Below are positions 21,040 to 31,322 of a stretch of 64,000 nucleotides of DNA, one piece after another. The position numbers and the translations under genes were made by a program. The notes beneath the pieces were generated by a model. It worked only from the letters and a program-made list of their open reading frames with translations, was not told the origin of the DNA and did no database searches. Position 1 is the stretch's first letter, and the number at the start of each line of letters is the position of its first letter. The DNA is taken from assembly GCA_034440615.1 (NCBI GenBank), contig JAOTOM010002946.1, positions 61,396 through 125,395 on the forward strand. The letters run 5' to 3'. Origin of the DNA: Ashinkailepas kermadecensis (taxonomy: Eukaryota; Arthropoda; Thecostraca; Neolepadidae).

Positions 21040-22140
21040 AAATGTTGGTCTACAATCTCTAATCTCCAGTGATTGGATGGATCCAAAATTTTATCTGTGG
21101 GAGGGAAATGAAAGTGCTTGTCTCTGGCTCCTCCAGCAAACCAAAGAATGTTCTAAGTGCAGTACCTCAGGGCTCTGTACTAGGTCCTGTGTTATTCTTG
21201 ATTTATGTGAATTATGTACCTCATGGAATACACTCCCAGTTCAAGGTTTTTGCAGATGACCTAAAGATATACATGAAACTGAAGTACAAATCTGTCACAG
21301 ACCTGCTGGCAGGCATTTCACAGGGTCAAAAAGACATTGATACATTGGTTAGTACTGCCAAGCCATGGGGACTAGCAATGAACTCCAAGAAATGTGCAGT
21401 TCTCAAAGCATACCATGGCTCATATGACTGGAAAACTCTTGGCTCTTATGCACATTATTACCTAGATGGATTTCAGGTGAGCTTTGTTGAGATGCATACT
21501 GACCTAGGTATCACAGTAGATAAAAACTTGCGTTTCCATCAACACGTTGCTGGTATAGTACAGAAAGCTGGAAGTCTGGCCAGCAACCTACTAAGTTCTA
21601 GTTTATGTCGTTCTCCTGAATTTATGAAAACCCTGTATATTACTCATGTCAGGCCTCTTTTGGAGTTTGCATCGTGTGTTTGGAATACAGGTTACTTAGG
21701 TGATTTAAGGCGACTAGAATCAGTACAGAGAAGGTGGACACAAAACATAGAGGGGATGGAAGGTCTGGATTATGGTGCCAGATTACGGAAACTAGGTCTG
21801 TACTCGGTGCAAGGTAGACTGATTCGAGCAGACATTATCAGATGTTGGAAGATTTTTCATGGCCATTCTGCCATTAAGATCCCTGACATGTTTGTGCTGG
21901 AACCATTGGTGAACACACGTGGACACTCACTGAAATTGGCTCACAGGCATGCATCAGTGGATTATAGGAAGAGATTGTTTAGCCTCAGATGCTGTGCCAC
22001 TTGGAACTCATTGCCTGATGATGTAGTAGCGTTAACGGACCTGGGTGCATTTAAAGCTGCATTGCACTCAAATCTCTGCACATTGTTATATGAATATACT
22101 GAATAGATTAACCATGATAATATACTAATAAAACTTGAAG
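21040..22140 (+). mobile_element. 5'-truncated CR1-group LINE, second family
   Basis: The element begins inside RT and ends shortly after a polyadenylation-like AATAAA at 22127-22132. It abuts the 5' end of CR1 copy C in opposite orientation. The fold-back element at 22180 follows within 40 bp. Confidence 0.8.
21069..22106 (+). pseudogene. LINE reverse transcriptase C-terminal 345 codons, open
   Basis: The single open frame starts within RT: KVLVSGSSSKPKNVLSAVP and QGSVLGPVLFLIYVN (motif B), FKVFADDLKIYM (motif C with both Asp), TDLGITVDKNLRFHQH, then HVRPLLEFASCVWN, RRLESVQRRWTQNIEGMEGL, YGARLRKLGLYSVQGRL and RKRLFSLRCCATWNSLPDD. The wording is unlike the CR1 family A-C here and closer to Daphne- or L2-like clades of the CR1 group as I remember them. 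Motif A, the fingers and the endonuclease are missing. The frame has no stop over 345 codons, which suggests a young insertion. A frame slip near 21070 separates a few more upstream RT codons. Confidence 0.85.
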
Positions 22141-22179
22141 AGTAGCTATACTTCTCTATATTCAGAATATAGAGATCTC

Positions 22180-22490
22180 AGTAATCTTTACCTTTCAACC
22201 GACACATACTGCCAGGTTTAGTAATTTGTAAAGAGGTGTACAGTGGGAAACAGTGACGTCACAGAATTCAGGGAAGTGACATCACAGGAATCGGGTGGCG
22301 ATGACGGGCACTAACCTAACCGAACCTAACCTAACCTAACATAGCATAACCTAACCTAACCTAACACATCGACACCCGACTCCTGTGATGTCACTTCCCT
22401 GACTCCTGTGACGTCACTGTTCCCCATTGTACACCTCTTTACAAATCACTAACCTTGGCAGTATGTGTCAGCCGAAAGGTAAAGAAAGCC
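22180..22490. mobile_element. Fold-back element 1 with (CCTAA)n loop and 8-bp duplication
   Basis: The arms are inverted: AGTAATCTTTACCTTTC on the left and, in reverse, GGCTTTCTTTACCTTTCGGC on the right, about 125 bp each. The centre is mostly CCTAA units (about 22300-22365). Each arm has two TGACGTCA/TGACATCA-like sites. The 8-bp direct repeat GAGATCTC flanks it at 22172-22179 and 22491-22498. There is no coding sequence. A second copy with a different 8-bp duplication lies at 23866-24193. Confidence 0.88.
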
Positions 22491-22498
22491 GAGATCTC

Positions 22499-22562
22499 TA
22501 TATATATATATCTACATTCAATCTCTGTATTCAATCTCTATATTCGATCTCTATATTCTCTT
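22499..22562. repeat. Short ATCTCTAT minisatellite
   Basis: Four imperfect units of about 13 bp resembling ATTCAATCTCTAT follow a short TA run next to the fold-back element. Confidence 0.7.
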
Positions 22563-23857
22563 TTTCAGAAATCTTGACTGACAACAAAATATTAGCAGAT
22601 GTAGTGGCTACTCAAAGCATACAAATTCTGCTTAAGGTACACTTTCCAGTTCCTGTGTCTTGCCCTGACTATCGGATAACCATATTTTCTTTAATCTAGG
22701 GGACTGGCGTACCTGCAGATACGGGCTCCCCTCATCGGGCACATAACTCATCTCTTGGTTAGTGATGCTTGAGTATATAGGGAGCCAACCAGGTGAGATT
22801 GAACTATTTTTAGCTCAGCATCATCTTTACATGTGCTGACAATTTATATCATGAAAGAAGTTGAGCTTATGGGTGTCTCCATGTGACTGTGGCATGTGTG
22901 GTCTCCTAATGGTGTGTTTGGTGTCCTGTTTTTGGCGTCTCTTAAGTGTTCGTGGAAGCGCTCCCTGACGCTGTTTGGTCTCTCTAATATATGTTGCATT
23001 CAAATTTCCCTGTTGACATAGTATCAGGGTGGGAACTAAGGCACTTCTTAAGAGATTTCATCTCTGAAAACATTTTTGCACTCCGGGTTCATACTGGATA
23101 GGATGGGCTTCACATGTACTCTGACACAAATGTGGGAACAAAGATATCAATAAAAACAAACACAGAACGACACCCAAAAAAACCCTGGTCATTCCACTTA
23201 CGGTCACCACTCAAACTAATCACTTTTTGTAGCAGTCAGCAGCTGGACCACAGCTTCACACAATCCATCAATCTCAACCACCGGAATTGCCGACAACAAC
23301 GCGCCAACAGCAACTTGCAAGATGATGCGCATGCGCACTGAGAACACTGTTCTCCGGCTCTGGAGCCCCGTCTCGGAATACCTGTTTCTGCCACCCTATA
23401 GTGGGAAACTTTGACAGTTTCAAGAGACGTCTCCGGAGTCCCGGAGGCCACCGATCAGAATTGGCTGCGTTAGCGTTTTCTGTTCTGAAATCTGTCTGTC
23501 AACCAATCAATGCTAGGTATTTTGTATATGATGCCATAACCATTAGCAACTTTGAACACATGGTTAACAGTGTCCACACAAGTTAACAGTAAACACAAGA
23601 CCTTGACTGATCCTTTGGCTTTGAGCACATCCAACTGTGGCGTGTGCGGTAGCGGTGTTGTGTTCGTATTACGTGGGAAATTGGCTGCGTAGGTAGGTAT
23701 GGGCTCTGAGCTGAGGGTGAAGTGTGAAGTATTTTTGTTTGTTTTTCATATGGCTAGTTCCATGTATAAAAAAATAATGTCCATGAAAATGTACTCCGGA
23801 AGAAATCGGTATGCACTCCGACTCCCAACTCGGAAAGTAAGTTTCCCACTCTGCATA
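22563..23857. other. Unassigned DNA between fold-back elements
   Basis: I recognise no gene. Short open frames at 22427-22699, 23114-23341 and 23401-23586 show no known motif, no matching splice sites and no repeat in the window. The composition is ordinary for this genome. Confidence 0.35.
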
Positions 23858-23865
23858 GTATGCAC

Positions 23866-24193
23866 GGTAATCTTTACCTTTCGGCCGACATATACTGCCA
23901 AAGTTAGTGATTTGTAAAGAGGTGTAGTGACGTCACAGGAGTCAAGGAAGTGACGTCACAGGAGTCGGGTGTCGATGACGGTTACGAACATAACCTAACC
24001 TAACCTAACCTAAATTAACCTAACCTAACCTAACCCAACCTAACATAACCCAACCTAACCTAGCTAACCTAACCTAGCACATCGACACCCAACTCCTGTG
24101 ACATCACTTCGCTGACTCCTGTGACATCACTGTACACCTCTTTACAAATCACTAACCTTGGCAGTATGTGTCGGCCGAAAGGTAAAGAAAGCC
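23866..24193. mobile_element. Fold-back element 2 with (CCTAA)n loop and 8-bp duplication
   Basis: Same family as 22180-22490. The ends are GGTAATCTTTACC and, in reverse, GGCTTTCTTTACC. The centre has about 90 bp of CCTAA units with variants (23985-24075), and TGACGTCAC sites occur in both arms. It is flanked by GTATGCAC at 23858-23865 and 24194-24201. Different duplications at the two copies show independent insertion. Confidence 0.9.
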
Positions 24194-24201
24194 GTATGCA
24201 C

Positions 24202-24659
24202 ATTATGACACATATATAGCATTTTTTAAATAACACTTTCCTTCTAAGACTGCATGACATGTGTGGCAGTGCCTCTGTCCCCCCGGGCATGGAGGAGGGC
24301 ACAGGGCAGACCTGTTGACGATGTCACAGAGATTTAATCCACACTGCCATGCAACAATTTTTGTTTTGAATTTTTCTTGGAAAAATTTCTGACAAATTTT
24401 TTTCATTCAAGAGCCTAAACTAATCCAACCTAACTTAACCAAACGTAACACACTTATTTTCTTACCATTTTTAAGTGTCTTTTTCCTGCATGGAATGATA
24501 GGGGGTATAATTGGAGATCAAGGTAAATTTTGATTCCTTCGAATTATATTTAGAATACAGGGTATTTTAACGTAAAAATGACAATGCGACCACCCATGTT
24601 CTCCGAAAATGATTACTTTTCAGTTCGCAGAGAAATACACGATCATAATATTCACTCTA
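24202..24659. repeat. Family F fragments
   Basis: Contains phrases such as TTTTTCTTGGAAAAATTTC, ATCCAACCTAACTTAACC and ACTTTTCAG that recur in the dispersed F repeats. No gene is seen. Confidence 0.4.
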
Positions 24660-24667
24660 CAAATATA

Positions 24668-26173
24668 GTGCTTTCCGCGATAACTAATTTTCGGACCTGC
24701 GATAACGATAAAACGATAAGAAAGGTTTGCGATAACGATAAACGATAAACGATAAAAAATTTCACAAAATTAACAGCGATAGCGATAAAACGATAACGAT
24801 AATTGTTTTTTTTTAACAGCGATAACGTCCAGAATATACGCGATTTTCAGTGGCACGGAGTCCGCCCCTGACCTATTTTCACGTCCAAAATCAAGGTCCA
24901 AAACAGAGTACAAATAGCATTAGTGTTTACAAGAAATGGACGCGTACAGATGCTGGTGTTGCATACCTGGCACCATGCAAACCCCAGCTGCCATGCAGCC
25001 CCGTCGCTGAGGGGCACTGATTCCGACTCACCAAGATGACCAAGCGCCGCAAAAGCGCAGTACACTCAGCGGCCGCTTGTACACTCAGCGCCGTGGACGC
25101 ATTCAGTCCGCCGCTTTGTTGGATGATGGTTCGGTGCTTGAGACATCTGGCCCAGCTACAGACCAATTATAGGCTACTTTAACACATTGTCTTCAATAGG
25201 TACCTACTTATTGTATATCCCAATATTCGCCAATGTCCAAGACAACGCTTAGCACAGTGGAAGTACATATATTCTGTCACTCCGTAAGTACCGACATACC
25301 GGCAGAAGCCTATGTAAAGGGCCTTGGGCAGAAGTAATTATATTTTCGACGCAACCACTTTCGATAAACCCTCGTACGTCATGCGTAACGTCGTCTGTTT
25401 TGCGGCGCGAGGAATATGCTTTTGACAAACCCTCGTATGTCCATCGTCCCTACCAGTTCTTAAAGGTTTAATGTAAATAAGCCTCAATCAATAACTACAA
25501 AATCTTATTTCAAATTCTTTATACTGAGTAAACAATTTTATTTTCAAACGATAATGAAATAATAAAATTATCTCAATTATGATTAACTTTGAAGATAGGC
25601 TAATATTAACTTGAAGATATGCATAGTTGCCAGATATGCGGGAGTGTAGAACAATGCCAGTTCTTAAAGGTTTTTTGAAAATAAGCCTCAATCAATAACT
25701 ACATGTTATTTCAAGTTCTTTACACTGAGTACAGAATGCTATTTTCAAATGATAATGAAATAATCCAATTATCTCAATGACGATTAACTTTGAAAATAGG
25801 CTTATTTTAACCTGAAGATTTGGATAGTTGCCAGATATGCGGGAGTGGACCCCCCTGTGACTGACCTCTGCCCGGCCCGCCGCGCAAATTTATACCACCC
25901 GTCGGCCGTCTGACAGATCTGTACACTTAGCAGATGGCAACAGGTTGCGCACACACACTGTCGCGCGGCATACACTGTCGATCGTCTTCCATTTTTCCAT
26001 CATCCCGTTTTACATTTTATCGTTTATCGTTCATAATTTTTGGAACTTGCGATAAGTGGATGAGCGATAATTTTGAAAATTTAGCGATAAACGATAACGA
26101 TAACCGATTTACTTAACAGCGATAATTATCGTTTATCGTTTATCGCTCATCCTATCGCATGCGGAAACCACTG
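24668..26173. mobile_element. hAT-like element with subterminal CGATAA repeats
   Basis: The right end, in reverse, is CAGTGGTTTCCGC; the left end is GTGCTTTCCGC, lacking the first two bases. The direct repeat CAAATATA lies at 24660-24667 and 26174-26181. Both ends are packed with inverted CGATAA motifs (about 24680-24830 and 26010-26155), as expected for transposase-binding subterminal repeats in hAT elements. The middle holds a tandem duplication (25449-25850). No transposase frame is visible, so it is non-autonomous. Confidence 0.75.
25449..25850. repeat. Two tandem ~205-bp units
   Basis: The sequence from CCAGTTCTTAAAGG to TTGCCAGATATGCGGGAGTG occurs twice, at about 25449-25650 and 25655-25850. 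The copies differ by scattered substitutions and a short deletion. It lies inside the hAT-like element. Confidence 0.85.
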
Positions 26174-26181
26174 CAAATATA

Positions 26182-27600
26182 CCACATCGCGTATAATTAT
26201 CCGCACCTGGTGTGTTACAGACGTGATAAAGAAGAAATTAAGCACTTCATTCACTCGATTCAATACTCATTGACATCGAAAACCTTATGTTCCTAGCTTA
26301 ATTCCATATTCATTCCTTACAACAGCCGGTTTTACAGCGGAAATTTGCTCGTGTTTAGTATAGCTGATATAATAACTTTATAGATGGCATAAAAGTTAGC
26401 AGCTAGCATAACGCCAAATACGTTTACTTTTTACGGTCATTTTGTGTTAATTATAGTAAAGTAGTGGTCCGTTATTGGGCGTATGAACTGATATTGTACA
26501 TAAGAATTAATTTTAATTTCATATAACTTTGATTTGAAGATTTACATTTTTTTATTCTAAAAACTAACATGTTCAGTACGTTCCTCTTCCTCCACGGTTG
26601 CCACCGTGGTACGATCGTGCCAGCTCTGGTACGCTTTCGACAAATCTGGTACGCATGTAGGATATCGGTTTCCGGCAGAGCGCCTGCTGAAGTCAGGGGC
26701 ACGGATTTTGTGCATGCCTTTTTGAAATTAATTCAACGACTGTGGATGGTTATAATCGGCATTTCACGACACATAATTGAGAAAAAAAAACCCTCACCTT
26801 TATTGGTTTATGGTGTTCCGTTCAGTAATTGTCGTGGTGTGAAACGAAGGCATCCCCGACAAGAAATTCCATACATAAAAAATGGTCGAACAACTGGCAA
26901 GTGGTAGCATAACGTAGCAAGTCGATCAGACGATATAGCATCGTCGCCAACAGGGCTGGAAACCTCTCACGAAGGGAGTGGGTGCAGGTCCTTATTTTCA
27001 ACACATTTTCAGATTGAATCACCCCCCCCCCCTCCATTCTTGGAAAAAAAATGCATTGGAAACCATTTGGAACTATTGGGATTTTCCTAGTGGTTTTAAT
27101 GGTGCCTAATGGTCTGAATGCTTCCCGATGGAATTGGTTCCAATGGTCCCAATAGTATTCTGGCCAGACCAATCGGAGTTTCCATTCGGAACCTGGTGGT
27201 TGAACGTCGTTTTCCCTGTGGCATAATATCCCAAATGATTTTGACGGCCGTCTTACTAGACATGTATGGATTGCCGTGAATAATTACGATGCATTTTAAA
27301 ATGCATGGGGTCTACGCGCTAGCGGATCTAAAGGGTAGGGACACGGAGGCCATGCCCTCTCCCCACTCTCCAAGCGGCGTGAAGGGGACCAAACTATCTC
27401 ACCGCCCCCAAAACGGGACTGTAAAATGAACTCAAAATATCGATTTAGTGACACACGCAAGGGCATATTTTAAGAAGTTTTCCTTAGGGGGAAGATGGCC
27501 ACAAAATACACACCAAAATGAAGAACTTAATCAGGATCGGCAAATTGGCTCCTAAAAATGTATGCATTTACACTTCACCATGCGGTCTATGACATGTCAA
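26182..27600. other. Unassigned DNA
   Basis: No gene, RNA or clear element boundary is visible. There is a TGGTACG-rich stretch at 26604-26650, a C-run at 27010-27020 and a TTGGTTCCAATGGTCCCAAT-type self-similar stretch at 27060-27150. The open frames overlap on both strands and are unrecognised. Confidence 0.35.
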
Positions 27601-28210
27601 TCAGGACCCGGAAATTAACTCTGGAATCCCAAAAATAACTCCAAATGCGTCACAAATTGAGCATGGCTATCTAAAAGAACGTGCCTTTGCCACGAAAGAA
27701 ACGAACCGAGGCCTCAAAAATCACGACGGGAACCGGAAACGCAACTCGCACTCCGAAAAAAGAGGCCACAAGAACTTGTCCCTCCCGACAACACGCATTG
27801 GGGCCCCGAAGACTCGCGCTTGACCCCGAAGCAAATTCGCACAGGAGCTCACACAAATAGTAGTGGGACCGCAAAATTTCCGTCGGGATGCCTAAAATTT
27901 CTGCTGGGGATACAAATAAACAATGGGGCCGAAAACTCGTGACAGGACCATATAAAAACAAATCCGAGGCTTAGAAAAATCCAGCGGGGACCCCGAATCT
28001 TGACCTGGAAAACAGACCTGGAATCCCACGAATCGTTCATAGCGCCGAAAAAACGTCCCGACTCCCCGACAAAAATAAAATCAGGCCCGGCCCCCAAAGT
28101 CGCAGTACGTCCCAGTGATGAACCATGTGCTCCAGTATCGATACCTGGTGGATACGAACACACCCGTGATCTCCAGCCATGGTCGCCGGAGCGGGTAGGG
28201 TGAAAAGGCC
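27600..28210 (-). repeat. Degenerate GC-rich minisatellite, copy 3
   Basis: Units of about 30 bp read on the minus strand as GGGGTCCCNNNNCGATTTTT variants. They belong to the same degenerate family as 42030-43900 and 62231-63240. Long frames here are a by-product of the repeat. The flanking part of element H is not recognisable. Confidence 0.65.
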
Positions 28211-28221
28211 AGTCGTAGGCA

Positions 28222-29604
28222 GGGGCGTCGATTTGTATCCTTTTGTGGGGGCCATGGCCCCACCAATGTTGATCTTGGCCCCCCTCCCAATGTTGATTTG
28301 GGTCCCCCCCCAATGACCTATGCTTATGCTGACAAGAAAGCTAAAGGGAAAAAATTAAAAACACCATGGTAAGTAGAAACATTGATGTTAACCAGCACAT
28401 TTTGTACTGAAAAGAAACAGATTTGGATTAGATAGTGGACTGACTCTCCACCTTTTGCTGAAAAATCTAAAATTGTGTGCAAAAACAATCAAAATAACTG
28501 GAATTCCCTCCCCTGTGGAAGTGCAGCTTACATCATAAAATGTTCGGATTAGCGATGCTGATGCATTTTAAACGATTGTCTGAAAAAAATATGCTAAGCA
28601 ACTCAACAACAATTGCATGGTCATACTGATGTTTGTACACACCACCAATGGCAAAACCACATGCATATGGAGCTTTACATGATTAATTCCATTCTCAATT
28701 TCCAGTCATTGTGAAACTTGAATGCAAATCATGGCTATCATTGAGATTGTGGATATACAAACTATAATTATCTTCAGCAACCTGCCCATCACACCATCAG
28801 CTTGATATTTACAAAGATACCTACCTACATGCCCAATGACAATTTGCATGCATTGAATATTGATATGGGGCAACCCAATCTCAAACTGAACCAACAAAAT
28901 CAAAGTGTGGGCCAATCTGCCAGCCTATGAAAACATGAGAGAAAAGTCAGCAAGAAGCCGCATAGACACCACATTATAATTAATATTCCTGAAAAACAAT
29001 ATATATTAAGCTATGGCCACACATGACTTCCTAAAAAAACAATAGATATTAAGCTACGGCCACACATAACTTCCTAAACGAACCCTATACAATCATACAA
29101 GATCAGTGTCTGGCAGCCCGCATTGTCACCCTCTATTACCTTAGTAGGTACACCAAAGTTCGCCTTCAAGCTTTGGTGACGTCATAGTTCTTTTTTCTCT
29201 TATATTGCAGAAATTGGTAACATCACGAGTGTTTCAGTTTAATTACGCATGAGACGGTTAAAACATTTTTCAATTTTCAAGTTTCAAAGTTTAAAGAACC
29301 TAACACAGCCAAACCTAACCTATCATAAGTTGCTGTTGAATACAAAATTGATTGGTAAATTTGCAGTTTAAGGTGATTTTTTTTGAATTTTTCTTCAGAA
29401 TGCCATGCTCATGACGGTGTCTAAGATGACGGACCACTTATTTTTGGTGGAAATTCATTTTATTTTAATTTGATCACAAAATTGACAAATTTTCCAACTT
29501 AAAAAACCTCAACCAACCTACCCTAACCAAACCTAACCAATTTGTTTCCTTTATGATGACAAATATGTAAAAACTTTTCTGGGTTTCTGGGTTCTAATGA
29601 AATG
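28222..29604. other. CAGGGGCGTCGA end and dispersed repeats
   Basis: CAGGGGCGTCGATTTG at 28222 looks like a hAT-type terminus. The segment 28715-28930 matches, inverted, the segment 58280-58500 (repeat G: TTGAGATTGTGGATATACAA and nearby). Family F phrases with AAACCTAACC occur at 29260-29570. Nothing coding is seen. Confidence 0.45.
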
Positions 29605-31322
29605 TTTCTTCATTGGCAGCTGATCTCCGAAAAGCATCTTTGTGATTTATTCGCGTGCCTCATGGAAGAATGTTTTACATTTGGTCCGGAAATTTTTAAC
29701 TCGTTATGTTTCTCAAATATGCCTACTGACGAAGTTTGGAACAGTTGATTTTGAATGTGCGGGACGCATTCCGTGAATAAACCATATCCGAGACAATGAA
29801 GTTTTAGTTCTGCCAGAGGCCTATTCTGAATTACAAGAGCCATGCATTTTGGAAGGCGTATTATTTTTCAGGAAGGGCTAAATCGGGTTGAGAATGTGAC
29901 GACTTGAAATTTTTCTTCATTGGCACCTGATCTCCGAAAAGCATCGTTGTGATTTGTTCGCGTGCCTCATGGAAGAATGTTTTACCTTTTGTCCGGAAAT
30001 TTTTCACTCGTTATGTTTCTCAAATATGCCTACTGACGAAGTTTGGAACAGTTGATTTTGAATGTGCGGGACGCGTCCCGTGAATAAACGATATCCGAAA
30101 ACAATGCAGTTTTATTTCTGTCAGAGGCCTCTTCTGAATTACAAGAGCCATGCATTTTGGAAGGCGTATTATTTTTCAGGAAGAGCTAAATCGGGATGAG
30201 AATGTGACGACTTAACATATTTCTTCACTAGCAGCTGATCTCAAGAAAGCATCTTTGTGATTTGTTCGCGTGCCCCATGGAAGCATGTTTTACATTTGTT
30301 CAGGACATTTTTCACTCGTTATATTTCTCAACTATGCCTCCTGACGAAGTTTTGAAGAGTTGATTTTGAATGTGCGCGACGCATTCCGTGAATAAACCAT
30401 ATGCGGAACAATGAAGCTTTAGTGCTGTCAGAGGCCTATTCTGAATTACAAGAGCCATGCATTTTGGGAGGCGTATTATTTTTCAAGAAGGGCTAAATCG
30501 GGTTGAGAATCGGACGAATTAAAATATTTCTTCATTGGCAGCTGATCTCAGGAAAGCAATGAAGTTTTATTTCTGTCAGAGGCCTATTCTGAATTACAAG
30601 AGCCATGCATTTTGGAAGGCGTATTATTTTTCAGGAAGGGCTAAATCGGGTTGAGAATGTGACGACTTAAAATATTTCTTCACTAGCAACTGATCTCAAG
30701 AAAGCATCTTTGTGATTTGTTCCCGTGCCTCATTGAAGCATGTTTTACATTTGGTCAGGAAGTTTTTCACTCGTTATATTTCTCATATATGCCTCCTGAC
30801 GAAGTTTGGAACAGTTGACTTTCAATGTGCGGGACGCGTCCCGTGAATAAACCATATCCGAAAACAACGAAGTTTTATTTCTGTCAGTGGCCTATTCTGA
30901 ATTACAAGAGCCATGCATTTTGGAAGGCGTATTATTTTTCAGGAATGGCTAAATCGTGTTGAGAAGGTGACGAATTAAAATATTTCTTCATTGGCAGCTG
31001 ATCTCAGGAAAGCATCTTTGTGATTTGTTCGCGTACCTCATGGAAGCATGTTTTACATTTCGTGAGGACATTTTTTACTCGTTATATTTCTCAAATATGT
31101 CTTCTGACGAGGTTTCGAACAGTTGATTTTGAATGTGCAGGACGCATTCCGTGAATAAACCATATCCGAATACAATGAAGTTTTATTTCTGTCAGAGGCC
31201 TATTCTGAATTACAATAGCCATGCATTTTGGAAGACGTATTATTTTTCAGGAAGGGCTAAATCGGGTTGAGAATGTGACGACTTAAAATGTTTCTTCATT
31301 GGCAGCTGATCTCCGAAAAGCA
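29605..31322. repeat. 308-bp tandem satellite
   Basis: Units start with TTTCTTCATTGGCAGCTGAT or TTTCTTCACTAGCA at 29605, 29912, 30220, 30527, 30675, 30983 and 31291, giving lengths of 307, 308, 307, 148, 308 and 308 bp and a final partial unit. The fourth unit has lost about 160 bp. Units 3 and 5 share CACTAGCA...CTCAAGAAAG, and units 4 and 6 share CATTGGCA...CTCAGGAAAG, so part of the array is dimeric. No coding capacity is seen. Confidence 0.92.

Noticed and set aside
28037..28313. 154-codon minus-strand frame rich in Gly, Pro and Trp
   Set aside because: Falls in the degenerate GC-rich minisatellite and its flank; similar frames occur in the other arrays by the same bias.
29605..31322. 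CRISPR-like or gene-family array
   Set aside because: The units are contiguous 308-bp repeats without spacers or coding capacity; this is a satellite in a eukaryotic genome.
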